From: Neocallimastix lanati (nom. inval.)
Lineage: Eukaryota; Neocallimastigomycota; Neocallimastigomycetes; Neocallimastigales; Neocallimastigaceae
Assembly (NCBI GenBank): GCA_016946835.1
Contig: JACVTC010000027.1
Coordinates: 682,001-746,000 of the forward strand
Length of the DNA stretch: 64,000 nucleotides
Direction of reading: 5' to 3'
The position numbers and the translations under genes are program-made. Of this stretch, positions 1-10,007 are shown one piece after another. Under the pieces are notes generated by a model, which saw only the letters and a program-made list of their open reading frames with translations, had not been told where the DNA came from and ran no database searches. Within the stretch, counting starts at the first letter, position 1, and each line of letters begins with the position of its first letter.

Positions 1-715
1 TTGTAGTGAAAAAAGTAAAAATGTGATTATCCCAATCACATTTTAAATTAAAAATTTTTCTTGTGTAATTCAAAAATGTAAATTATTCTTTGATTTATAA
101 AATAATAAACAAAGTAAATAAATCATATGAACTAAATTTTTGAATTATATTCTTTAAGCCACAAGATAAACTTTTAATGTAATAATTTTTATAAAATTTA
201 ATTCTGAGAAAATTATTGTTGTAAAATAATTTAAATGAATTAATTAAAGTTTAAAACAAAATAAATTAATAATTTATTTTGTGAAAATTAAGTTTCAAAA
301 TTTAATCATGACTCCGTTAACATTGTTTTTAAATCGAAAATAAATAAAGACTTTACTTATAATATTAAAATAATAAATAGATAATAAATGTACTTAATTT
401 TAACTATTTAGTATTTAGTTTAATTAATAATTATATTTTTCTAAATTTAGTTATAGTTTATAAATTTATTATTTAATAAAATTCATTAGGATAGTTTTAT
501 GTTAAAATATATGTAATTTAAATAAAATAATATATTATCAATGTATTTAGGAAAAGTATAAATAGAAGATACTTTTCACATTTTTTCTCGATGTAATTGT
601 TATTTAACAAATAACTATTAAATATTAATAAAATATATTTTAATAAAAAATTTTTTAATAAAATAAAATTTATTGTATTTTGTTATTGTAATCTATTTTA
701 GTGTTTTCTTTTACA
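1..715 (+). repeat. Diverged 5' LTR-like sequence of element 1, cut by the window edge
   Basis: This AT-rich stretch shows patchy similarity, in the same order, to the 3' LTR at 4060-4830. Shared blocks include a TATA-like AAAAGTATAAATAG block against AAAAATATAAATAC, a TCGATGTAATTGTTAT-like block, and a common 3' end (TTTGTTATTGTAATCT, then CTTTTACA against CTCTTTACA). It would be the downstream part of an LTR whose start lies outside the window. The two LTRs differ far more than those of B, C and E, so element 1 is either old or assembled from two related copies. An imperfect TGTGATT/AATCACA inverted repeat lies near base 22. The alignment is by eye only. Confidence 0.5.
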
Positions 716-785
716 AAAAGAAGAACTTAATGATGTAAAAAATTTTTGTATAATTAATTATGATAGTGATGTAAATGATAGTTTT

Positions 786-3700
786 ATGTTTGATAATAAT
801 GATGAAATTTATAAATTTAGTGATAGTAATAATATTAATTTAGATGAATTAAATAAAATTTATACAATTGATGTTTTATGTAAAAATGTAACAAAAAATT
901 GTAATCATAATGATAATTTAAATAAAGATGAAAATAAAAAGTATATTTCTAAAAAGTGTTCTGTGAAAAATTTGTGTTGTATCTGTAATTGTTTGAAAAT
1001 TAGTAATTTTGAGAATAAATTAAATCAAAAAATTATAGGAATACCTCCTATTTATAATAATTACGTAGAAGTATTCAATGAAAGAAATTGCAACGTACTC
1101 CCTCCACATCGTGAATATGATTATGAAATAAGATTAAAGGATAATTCAAATTTATTTTATGGTCCAATATATCCTTTAACTGAGGCAGAACGAGATGAAC
1201 TAAAAAAGTATATAAAAGAAAATTTAGAAAAAGGATTCATTAGGAAATCCAAATCACCCGCTGGTGCACCTGTATTGTTTGTTAAAAAGAAAGATGGTTC
1301 ATTGAGATTATGTGTTGATTATAGAAAATTGAATGAAATGACCATCCGTAATTCTTATCCTCTTCCTTTAATAAATGAATTATTAGATAGAGTTAAAGGT
1401 GCAAAATATTTTACCAAGTTGGACTTAAAGTCTGCCTATAATTTAGTAAGAATTAAAGAAGGTGATGAGTATAAGACTGCATTTCGTACTCGATATGGTC
1501 ATTTTGAATATTTAGTTATGCCTTTTGGCTTAAAAAATGCTCCAGCCACCTTCCAGCATTTTATTAATGATGTTCTTAGCGATTACTTAGATGACTTTGT
1601 TATTTCTTACATAGATAATATATTAATTTATTCTAATAGTTTAGAGGAACATCATGAACACGTTAAAAAAGTGCTTAAAAAATTATTAGAAAATAACTTG
1701 TACATTAAATTAGAGAAGTGTGAATTCGATGTTACTGAAACCGCCTTCCTTGGTTATATATTATCAAAAGACGGCTTGAAAGTTGATCCTGAAAAGGTTA
1801 AAGCTATCCTAGATTGGCCTGTTCCTTCTAATGTAAAGGAAATACAATCATTTATTGGATTATGTAATTATTATAGAATTTTTATCAAGGATTTTGCTAA
1901 GATTGCGCGGCCCTTACATAAACTTACCAGGAAAAATATTCCATTTCTCTGGGGTTCTGATCAACAAAAATCCTTTGATAAATTAAAAGAACTTTTTACT
2001 TCTGCTCCAATTTTAAGAAATCCTGATAGTAACAAACCTTTCATTGTGGAAACTGATGCTTCTAATTTCGCTGTTGGAGCTATACTTTCCCAAGAATTTG
2101 ATGGTCAGTTACACCCAATTGCTTTTATTTCTACCAGTCTAACCAAATCTCAACTAAATTGCCCCATTTATGATAAAGAGCTTCTTGCAATTAAAGTTGC
2201 TTTGGAAGAATGGCGTCATTACCTTGAAGGTGCTCGCCATCCATTTACTATTTATACTGATCATAAAAACCTTACTTTTCCTAGGAAGCCTGAGCTACTT
2301 TCTCAACGACGAATTCGTTGGTATGAATTTCTTTCTCGTTTCGATTTTAATCTTGTGTTTCGTTCTGGTAAAAAATCTGGTAAACCAGATATTTTGTCAA
2401 GAAGAAGTGATCATTTATTTGATTGTTCTCGTGATGTTTCTTGTTGTGTTATTAATCGTAACTCATGTGACGAGTCATTAATTAATTCTATTTTGAAATC
2501 TTTAAATAATGATGATCTTTTTATAAAAATTAAATCCTTTATTTTAAATAATAGTAATGTTAATCCACCTATTAAATTTATTGATAAGTGTAAAATTGAT
2601 AAGGAAGGTTTCTTACTTTTTGATAACTTAATTTATGTCCCTCAGAATCTTCGCACAAGAGTTCTTGAAATACACCATGACTCTGTTACTGCTGGTCATT
2701 TCGGTGTACGCAAAACATTTGATTTGATTAATCGTAACTTTTGGTGGCCTAAGTTACGTAATGATGTTAAAAAATTTGTTAAGTCTTGTGAAATTTGTTG
2801 TAAAGCTAAAGTTCCAAGACATAAACCCTATGGCCTTCTCTCTCCCTTATCTACCCCAAATAGACCTTGGTCGTATATTTCTATGGATTTTATTGTTGAA
2901 TTACCTAAATCTAAGGATATGACTACTGTAATGACCGTTGTTGATCGTTTAACAAAAATGGTTCATTTTATTCCCTTTCGTTGTCTTCCTACTGCATCCA
3001 TTGCTGCTGATTCTTTTATTAGTAATATCTTTAAGTTGCATGGTTTTCCTGATTCCATTGTTTCGGATAGAGGTACACAATTTACTTCTGAGTTTTGGAA
3101 CCGCCTTTGCGAGTTATTGAACATTAATTTGACTCTTTCCACCGCTAACCATCCGCAGACTGATGGTCAAACGGAGAGGGTGAACGGAATATTGGAACAA
3201 TATCTCCGTTGTTTCATAAATGAAAGACAAAATAATTGGGTTGACTTGTTGCCTTTTGCTGAGTTTGCTTATAATAATACTTTGCAACAATCAATCAATC
3301 AATCACCGTTTTTTGCGAACTATAGATTTAACCCAAAATTTAGTCTAGAAATTCCTTCTTTAGATAGTCCTCATAGAGCTGATGTTAGAGTAAAAGATAT
3401 AAATGAAAATATTAAATTTTTAAAGGAAAATTTAGAGTCAGCTAAAGAAACCTATAAAAAGTATGCTGATTTCAAAAGATTACCCACGCCAGATTTTGAA
3501 GTTGGTAAAAAAGTTTGGTTACTCAAAGGAAATACAACTAAGAATGTAAAAAGGAAATTAGCAGACCAAATGCTTGGTCCATTTGAAATTGTGAAGAAAG
3601 TTAGTTCATTAGCCTACGAACTCAAATTACCAAGTAATATGCGTTGTCACCCTGTTTTCCATGTATCTTTACTGGAACCATATTATGAAAATGAATTTGC

Positions 3701-4049
3701 TAATAGAAATAATAGGAAAAGAAAGAATATTAAGTTAACTACCGATACCATAGATAAGATTCCTGAAAGAATTATTGATATGAGGACATATAGAGGAAAA
3801 AATCGTTTCCTCGTATCTTGGAAAAGCCTAGATTCTGTTGAACATTCTTGGATCGATGAAGATCAAATTTACGATAGACAGCTAATTCAAGAGTACTTTC
3901 GTAAATCTAAAAGGAATAAACGAAATAATGTGGTTGATGATGGTGATAAAGATTTTAATGAAGAATACATTAGGCATAAATATCAACCATTTATAATTGA
4001 CATTCCTTCCCGGAGATTGAACTCTATAGTTCGCAGGAGCTCAACTTAA
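786..4049 (+). CDS. Ty3/gypsy pol (RT-RNase H-integrase-chromodomain), gag and protease missing
   Basis: The 1087-residue ORF encodes the enzyme part of a Ty3/gypsy chromovirus. After about 100 residues of poorly conserved N-terminus come the reverse transcriptase (VLFVKKKDGSLRLCVDYRKL near 165), RNase H (VETDASNFAVGA near 420), integrase with an HH-CC zinc finger (HDSVTAGHFG and CEIC, 630-675) and the D, D, E catalytic residues in SMDFIVEL, SDRGTQF and QTERVNGILEQ (about 700, 760, 796), and a C-terminal chromodomain-like segment (FLVSWKSLDSVEHSWIDEDQ, about 1010). The frame is open back to 702, directly after the LTR-like sequence, and no gag, zinc knuckle or protease is visible. The RT active site reads YIDN (about 275-278) instead of YxDD, which predicts an inactive enzyme. 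The polypurine tract overlaps the stop codon. It is best read as a deletion derivative that keeps a long ORF. Confidence 0.85.
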   Translation: MFDNNDEIYKFSDSNNINLDELNKIYTIDVLCKNVTKNCNHNDNLNKDENKKYISKKCSVKNLCCICNCLKISNFENKLNQKIIGIPPIYNNYVEVFNERNCNVLPPHREYDYEIRLKDNSNLFYGPIYPLTEAERDELKKYIKENLEKGFIRKSKSPAGAPVLFVKKKDGSLRLCVDYRKLNEMTIRNSYPLPLINELLDRVKGAKYFTKLDLKSAYNLVRIKEGDEYKTAFRTRYGHFEYLVMPFGLKNAPATFQHFINDVLSDYLDDFVISYIDNILIYSNSLEEHHEHVKKVLKKLLENNLYIKLEKCEFDVTETAFLGYILSKDGLKVDPEKVKAILDWPVPSNVKEIQSFIGLCNYYRIFIKDFAKIARPLHKLTRKNIPFLWGSDQQKSFDKLKELFTSAPILRNPDSNKPFIVETDASNFAVGAILSQEFDGQLHPIAFISTSLTKSQLNCPIYDKELLAIKVALEEWRHYLEGARHPFTIYTDHKNLTFPRKPELLSQRRIRWYEFLSRFDFNLVFRSGKKSGKPDILSRRSDHLFDCSRDVSCCVINRNSCDESLINSILKSLNNDDLFIKIKSFILNNSNVNPPIKFIDKCKIDKEGFLLFDNLIYVPQNLRTRVLEIHHDSVTAGHFGVRKTFDLINRNFWWPKLRNDVKKFVKSCEICCKAKVPRHKPYGLLSPLSTPNRPWSYISMDFIVELPKSKDMTTVMTVVDRLTKMVHFIPFRCLPTASIAADSFISNIFKLHGFPDSIVSDRGTQFTSEFWNRLCELLNINLTLSTANHPQTDGQTERVNGILEQYLRCFINERQNNWVDLLPFAEFAYNNTLQQSINQSPFFANYRFNPKFSLEIPSLDSPHRADVRVKDINENIKFLKENLESAKETYKKYADFKRLPTPDFEVGKKVWLLKGNTTKNVKRKLADQMLGPFEIVKKVSSLAYELKLPSNMRCHPVFHVSLLEPYYENEFANRNNRKRKNIKLTTDTIDKIPERIIDMRTYRGKNRFLVSWKSLDSVEHSWIDEDQIYDRQLIQEYFRKSKRNKRNNVVDDGDKDFNEEYIRHKYQPFIIDIPSRRLNSIVRRSST

Positions 4050-4059
4050 AGGGAGAGAA
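4048..4059 (+). other. Polypurine tract of element 1
   Basis: The purine run AAAGGGAGAGAA overlaps the pol stop codon and directly abuts the LTR start TGTAAAG. This is the expected position of the plus-strand primer. Elements B, C and E have similar GGAG-rich tracts in the same place. Confidence 0.75.
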
Positions 4060-4830
4060 TGTAAAGATTTAATAAAATCTTTAATAATAATTATTACATA
4101 ATTAATTAATGTAATAAAATTACATAAATTTATGATTTACGTATATGAAAATTAATTATAAATTTATGTAAACTTTTCATAAAGGAAAAATTATTATTTA
4201 AATAATTTTGGATAATAACTTTAATCTAAAAATTTATTTAAGTTAGTTAATTTAGTTTAGTTTATTTAAAATAGTTATTCTATTTAACTTAGTTAATTTA
4301 GTTTAGTTAGTTTAAAATACTTTAAAATTAATTTCGGAATAGTTTTAAATAGTTAAAATTAGTTTAAATAGTTTATAAAAATAGTTTTGAATTGTAAATA
4401 TATAAACATTAGAATTAATAATATTTATTTAATAAATATATAATAAATGAGTTATTATTGAATTTAATTATTATTGTAAATTAGTTGAAAGTTTATTAAA
4501 TTAATTATTGTTTAGTTTAGTTAATTATTATTTAATAAAATTATTAATAAATATTTTGTTTATAAATAAATAGTAATATATGTAAATTAGATAGAAATAA
4601 TATATTATAATGTAATAATGAAAAAATATAAATACATGTAAATTTCTATAATTAAATCGAGGTATTAGTTATTGACTATATGATAGTTAATAACAAAAAA
4701 GAGATTTAATTTTTTTTTTAATTAATAAAGATTATTTTATTTAAAAAAAACGAATTTTTATTACGTGTTCTCTTTTATTTTGGTGTTAAAATTTGTTATT
4801 TGTAATCTGTTTCTGATAGAACTCTTTACA
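4060..4830 (+). repeat. 3' LTR of element 1 (771 bp)
   Basis: The LTR begins TGTAAAG after the polypurine tract and ends CTTTACA, giving terminal inverted repeats with canonical TG...CA ends. It is rich in TTTAGTTTAGTTAA-like repeats (4225-4310). No tRNA-like A/B-box pair was seen, unlike the LTRs of B and C. Target duplication cannot be tested because the 5' end lies outside the window. Confidence 0.75.
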
Positions 4831-4879
4831 ATTATATTTTTATGTTGTGTAACATTTATCTTTGTGCATTAATTCATAG

Positions 4880-5440
4880 TGATCTAAAACAAATATGTGT
4901 AGTAACATATTTGTATATTTAATAATAATTATTAAATATTAAATTTATATCTTTTGATAATAATTTTTATAATATATTATTAATTATTCATTATTATATT
5001 ATAATTACTATTATAATATATATTAAATTACATATTATTTTATAATATATTAAATTATATATTTATTTTATAATTATATATTATTATATTAAAATATAAT
5101 AATATTCTTATATTTAACTTTAATAGGATTTTTATTATATTATATAATATATTATTATGTATTATTTTATATTTATTTTATATTTTACATATAATATACA
5201 TTTATTATTTAAATATAGATATTGTACTCTTATATATATAATTTATATTATATGTTTAAAATATATTTCATATTATTAAATTTTATAATTTTAAAATGTA
5301 ATTTCTTACTAATAACCAATTTCTAATAAAATTAATTTAGAAAGGGGTTTTTAGTTTTTAGGAAAAGTAATAATAAATTAAATAAAGATATAACTATATT
5401 ATTATAATTAAAATATAGCACATAAAAGTCCCGAATATCA
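4880..5440 (+). repeat. 5' LTR of element A (561 bp)
   Basis: It begins TGATCTAAAACAAATATG and ends CCCGAATATCA, and is followed after AAAAT by a primer-binding site. The same ends, in the form TGATAT...ATATCA, are found in the element D copy at 42163-42550. That second copy fixes the boundaries and shows a 6-bp terminal inverted repeat. The matching 3' LTR was not found beyond element A's coding end at 18494. Confidence 0.7.
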
Positions 5441-5445
5441 AAAAT

Positions 5446-5462
5446 TGGTGGAGATATCGGGG
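5446..5462 (+). other. tRNA-type primer-binding site of element A
   Basis: TGGTGGAGATATCGGGG starts with TGG five bases after the LTR, as expected for a site complementary to the CCA end of a tRNA. The reverse complement ends ...TATCTCCACCA and is preceded by a T-stem-like CCCGA. The tRNA identity was not determined. The same site with one change (ATATT for ATATC) occurs in element D at 42557-42573. Confidence 0.65.
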
Positions 5463-5845
5463 ATGTGCAGTAATATAGTTGTATTATTTTTATAAGTGTT
5501 TTATTAAGAGATATATTTTATTATAATTATTTTCGTGTATTAACTTATTAAGTTTAAATATAATATAAATTGAAAATTAATAATTACGCGTTAAAAAAAA
5601 AATAAAAAAAAAATAAAAAAAAAAAATTATATATATATATATATATTTTATTTTATTCGTATTAATTAAAGGCTGCTGGGAATTTGGACCAGGATAAAAA
5701 CGAATAAGTCTTTAATTACTATTTAGATTTAGTTAATAGTGATAAGTTAGATAATTAATTATAATATTTTATTTGTAATTAAAGATAACTGGGAGTTTGA
5801 ACCAGTATAAAAACGAATAAGCCTTTAATTATTAGTTATTAGTTT

Positions 5846-5892
<47 letters not shown>

Positions 5893-6263
5893 AAAATAGT
5901 AATAAATAATATTAAATAATAAAAAAAAATTTAAAATAGTAATAATAGTAATAAATAATAGTAATAAATAATATTAAATAATAAAAAAAAAAATTAAAAT
6001 AGTAATAATTGTAATAAATAATATTAAATAATAAAAAAAAATTAAAATAGTAATAATAGTAATAAATAATAGTAATAAATAATATTAAATAGTAAAAAAA
6101 AAAAAAAAAAAAAAAAAAATAATATATATTTATATAATAAATATTTTAATAGTAACTATATTATATATTTAATTGTTATAAAATATTAAACGAGTTTTTG
6201 TTAGTTAAAAATATTATATTGTTAAACTTATAAAATATTTTTTTTATCCTAAATTTTGTGAAG
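5463..6263 (+). other. Untranslated leader of element A with tandem hairpins and A-rich repeats
   Basis: No gene was found. Two tandem copies (starting near 5665 and 5779, period about 114 bp) each have outer arms TTAAAG/CTTTAA and an inner CTGG/CCAG stem with a TAAAAACGAATAAG block, so each could fold as an RNA hairpin. A poly-A run of about 40 bases (5851-5890) follows. After it come several irregular copies of an AATAATAGTAATAAATAAT-type minisatellite separated by A runs (5891-6116). The leader position suggests a packaging or structural role, but that is inference. Confidence 0.5.
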
Positions 6264-7519
6264 ATGTCAGGTTCATCTACTCCTTTAACTGATCCAGTGG
6301 ATAATGATGATGTTGATACTAGAACTCTACCAAGAATTGGAGGTGTTCATAAAGATGCGGAGATCTGGAAGTTTCGTATTACTGACTGGTTTAGAAGAGA
6401 GCGTATAATTACTGATGAAGGTAAATTTAGTTATATCATTGCAGCTTGTGAAGATGATATTGTTAGGGTCCTTCATTCGGAGTGAATTAAGTTGGGTCGT
6501 ATTCTAACACTAGATGAGTGTGTAAATCTGATTAAAAAGAAATATTGGAGAGAAAATATGAAAGAAGACAAATTACGTCAAATTATGAAAATTATGATCA
6601 ATCCAAATGAAAGTATCTATGACTTTAATACAAGATTCTTGGAGCTATATGATCAGTTAGATTCCATAGATCAATCCGCTATTTCAGTAATTGATTATGA
6701 AAATGCCTTGAGACCTCTAAGTAAGATTTATGAAAGAGTCGCTATGGCTGAAGCTGCTGACCTCGAAACTGCCTGTAATTTAGCTGAGAAGTATGAAAAT
6801 ATATTAAATGAAACGCAAGGAAATCAAGAAATGTGGAGTTCTTATGGTAATGCCAGTAACTATAATGGAAGAAATAATTTTTTTTAAATCTGGGAGATTA
6901 AATTCTAATAATACCTTCATGGATCAATATAATAATAATTCAAATTTTATACCATTCAATAATAATTTTAATACATTTAATAATTCAGGAAATTTTAATA
7001 GAATAAGAAGATTTAATAATTTGCCATTAAATTCACCATCTAGAGTGAATTCGAACGGTTTTAGAAATTTTAACAACAATGAAAATTTTAGAAACACAAA
7101 TTTTAATGGAAACAATGGTAATAATTATAATAATAATAACAATAATAGAAATTTTAGAAACTTATACCATAGTTGGTTCTACTTCTGGTAGAGTGCATCA
7201 GGCATTATTTAATACGGAAGAACGTGTTTATGAAATGGTAAAATTAGAAGTACAAATTGGTACTCTAAAAATTAATGCAGTCTTTAGAGTATTTGATAAT
7301 GATGACTCAATATTTGATATAATAATTAATTTAAAAACACAAGCAGATTATAAATTATTAGTAGATGCAGATAGTAAATATTTATACGTAAAAAGTGGTA
7401 TTAATAATGTTAATGGTGTGTTTACCTTTAGTGCGGTCCCATTGGTCCCTTTGGAAGATGTGCATGAACTTCATACACAGTGTATATTTTGCTATATATT
7501 AGAGAATAATACTAGTATT
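6264..7519 (+). pseudogene. Element A gag and protease remnant (left part, split by element B)
   Basis: ATG at 6264 opens a capsid-like Gag (MSGSSTPLTD..., with CVNLIKKKYW and YDFNTRFLELYDQLDS). An in-frame TGA lies at 6486 and a frameshift follows near the T run at 6880. A long Asn-rich segment continues in the next frame (6890-7165). A third frame then carries a retropepsin-like C-terminal part (FRVFDNDDSIFDIIINLKTQ) up to the insertion point of element B. No zinc knuckle and no D-T/S-G protease motif is visible, so part of the protein between about 7165 and 7190 appears to be deleted. The reading frame at 7519 continues in frame at 15693 once element B and one copy of its 5-bp target duplication are discounted. 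Confidence 0.75.
7515..7519. repeat. Target-site duplication of element B, left copy (GTATT)
   Basis: GTATT directly precedes the left LTR and recurs directly after the right LTR at 15688-15692. Confidence 0.9.
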
Positions 7520-8162
7520 TATAACAAAATATTATAATAAATATAATAACACTCAAAAAAAACAAAAATTATTTTATTTTTTATTTATTTTTTTTTTTTT
7601 TTTAATTATTTTATTAATAATTATATTTATTATAATACTATAAGCCGCAAGGGTTGATATAGTATTAATATTAAAAAAAGTTTTATTAAAAATTAAGTTT
7701 TATTAACTAAACAAAAATTAAAATAAAAAACACAAAGAAAAGAATATTTGTTAATAAGAATTTTACTCATATTTATATTTTTTTTCAAAAGTTAAAGTTA
7801 TTAAAAAATAAAAATAAAAGTTTCTAAAAAGTTCTTAAAAATCGAAAAATTTAGAAAAAATAGAAAACAATAGAATTAAGAATTTAATAGAATAAATTTT
7901 AATTAATTAAACACAAGAATTATCAAGAAATTCTAGTAATTTCTTGAACTATAAAGAATCTTCTAGATATTTTTTAGAATAAAACTATAAAATAATAATA
8001 AATGTGAATCGAACCCTAAGTAGTTTGATTCATGGTATTAGTTACTAACAACTATACCAGAAATAATATTTTTTAAATTTAATTATTTGTTTTAAAACTT
8101 TATTGAAAAATAATACTAAATATTAAAATAATAAAATAATTGTAATTATTGATTCTGTTATA
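7520..8162 (-). repeat. 3' LTR of element B (643 bp)
   Basis: The ends are TATAAC...GTTATA, a perfect 6-bp inverted repeat but not the canonical TG...CA. The partner is 15048-15687 (640 bp), differing by a few indels near 7610 and substitutions near 7860. On the minus strand it carries a tRNA-like A box/B box (8049-8059, 8005-8015), a TATA box (7771-7777) and the inferred RNA start (7733). Confidence 0.9.
8005..8059 (-). promoter_or_regulatory. tRNA-like A-box/B-box pair in the U3 of element B's 3' LTR
   Basis: On the minus strand TGGTATAGTTG (8059-8049) fits the pol III A box TRGYNNANNNG. GGTTCGATTCA (8015-8005) fits the B box GGTTCGANTCC at 10 of 11 positions. They are 33 nt apart, a tRNA-like spacing. 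Flanking AATAATA/TATTATT sequences could form an acceptor-like stem, but the T stem is poor, so this is not a functional tRNA gene by eye. The same pair is in the other LTR at 15530-15584. Confidence 0.6.
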
Positions 8163-8174
8163 ACTCTCTCCCTT
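8163..8174 (-). other. Polypurine tract of element B
   Basis: The minus strand reads AAGGGAGAGAGT between the pol stop codon and the LTR end at 8162. Its position and composition match the plus-strand primer of LTR elements. Confidence 0.75.
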
Positions 8175-10007
8175 AGAGACGGATTCCAGACGTCTTAGGT
8201 TTTGGTTTATTTGGAAACTTCTTGTGGAATTCGGCAAGAAGTTTATTGCAATGAAGATTCTCAAAAGGTTCCCATGAGTTTTCAGAATCATCATAACCTT
8301 TCCAATGAATTAAATATTTAATTTTGTTATGAAATTTCTTTGAATCAAGAATAGATTCAACTTCATATTCTTTTTCTCCATTAAGTATAATAGGTTTTGG
8401 AGTTGGGATATTTCTTTCTGTAAATTCATTTTCATAGGCTGGCTCAAGAAGTGAAACGTGGAAAACTGGAAAGACCCTAAAAGAGTTTGGTAACTTTAAT
8501 TTATAACTTACATCTGAAATTTTCTTTAAAATAGTAAATGGACCAGATTTCTTAGGAGCAAGTTTACCTTTTTTATTATTTATTAAATCATTCCTTAACA
8601 GCCAAACTTTTGAGCCAACTTTAAACTCAGGCGGAGACATATGTTTATCATCATAATATTTTTTTTGAAAATTAACTGCACTTTGAAGATTTTCTTTAAG
8701 TACATTTCTTAATTCTTTTAAGTCTTTAGCAATAATTTCAGCACGAGGGACAATAGAAACATCTGGAGTAGAAGGATCAAATTTAGGATTGAACCCATAA
8801 TTAAGAAAGAAAGGAGTAGCATTTGCAGATTCTTGTATTGTGTTATTGTAAGCAAATTCTGCAAGAGATAAATATTCCATCCAATTATTTTGTTGATAAT
8901 TAACATAACATCTTAAGTATTGTTCAAGTATTGCGTTTACCCTCTCCGTTTGACCATTAGTTTGCTGATGATGAGCAGATGATAAACAAAGATCAACATG
9001 AAGTAAATTAAATAATCTATTCCAAAATTTAGAAGTAAACTGAGTACCTCTATCCGACACAATATCCTTTGGCAGACCATGAAGTTTGAAAATAGAATTA
9101 AGAAATTGTTCAGCACAATCCTCAGCAGAGGGAACTGATTTAAAGGGAACAAAATGAGCCATCTTCGTAAAGCGATCAACTACGACAAGAATACAAGACA
9201 TACCATTGGAAGAGGGAAGATCTGTTATAAAATCCATTGAAATTGATTCCCAAGGATTATTGCCAATGGGTAAAGATTTAAGTAAACCGTAAGGTTTATG
9301 ACGAGGAGCTTTTGAAGCGCAGCACACATTACAAGTACGAATATATTTTTTAATATCCTTATGCATACCAGGCCACCAATAATTTCTAGAAACTAAGTCA
9401 GAGGTTTTATTTATGCCAAAGTGGCCAGCAGTAGGAGAATCATGACAAGAACAAAGAATTTTAAATCTAAGGCATTCAGGAATATAAATAAGATTGTCAT
9501 ATAAAAGAATACCATTGGAGAACGAAAGGAGATCAATCGAAGCAATGGGTTTCTCATTAGCAGAAGGCTTTTCAAAATATATCTTAACATTATTAAAGAA
9601 AGGATCCTTGGAGTAACACTTTTTAATTTCATCTTGTAGATTTGATTCAATAGAGATCCTTGAAGTAAAACAAAAATTTTCCGGTTTAAGTACTTGGTAA
9701 GGTTTAGCAGGTTCATGATTATCATAATCAGGACGGCGAGATAAAGCATCTGGCTTACCACCGCGAGAACCTGGACGATACTCAATTTGAAAGTCAAATC
9801 GAGTAAAGAACATTGACCATCTAATTAAACGTTGTGAAAGCTGTTCTGGTTTCTTAAAGTAGAGTAGATTTCTATGATCAGTAAGAACTTTAATAGTATT
9901 CTTAGCACCTTCTAAATAGTACCTCCAAGTTTCAAAAGCAGTCTTAATAGCAAGTAACTCTTTATCATAAATTGGATAATTGCATTCAGCAGAGGTAAAA
10001 GCTCTAG
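8173..10007 (-). pseudogene. Element B gag-pol, 3' part: RNase H (end), integrase, chromodomain
   Basis: This is the downstream half of the element B polyprotein, separated from its start by element C. It opens within RNase H ([14 protein letters not shown]). It continues with the integrase zinc finger ([10 protein letters not shown] and CNVC) and the catalytic D, D, E in SMDFITDL (near 9231), SDRGTQF (near 9055) and [11 protein letters not shown] (near 8945). It ends with a chromodomain ([20 protein letters not shown]) near 8280-8340. Discounting element C and one TSD copy leaves 4329 nt from 8173 to 13843, exactly 1443 codons with no other break seen. The stop is followed at once by the polypurine tract. 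Confidence 0.9.
10003..10007. repeat. Target-site duplication of element C, left copy (TCTAG)
   Basis: TCTAG precedes the left LTR of element C and recurs directly after the right LTR at 11345-11349. Confidence 0.92.

Noticed and set aside
716-730. Self-priming site in element 1
   Set aside because: AAAAGAAGAAC after the LTR-like end matches GTTCTCTTTT in the 3' LTR only with an indel, and the coding frame already begins here, so the original primer site is probably deleted.
5419-5468. Self-cleaving ribozyme (hammerhead or similar) at the LTR/primer-site hairpin
   Set aside because: No CUGANGA or GAAA core and no other ribozyme consensus. The hairpin is explained by the LTR end and primer site.
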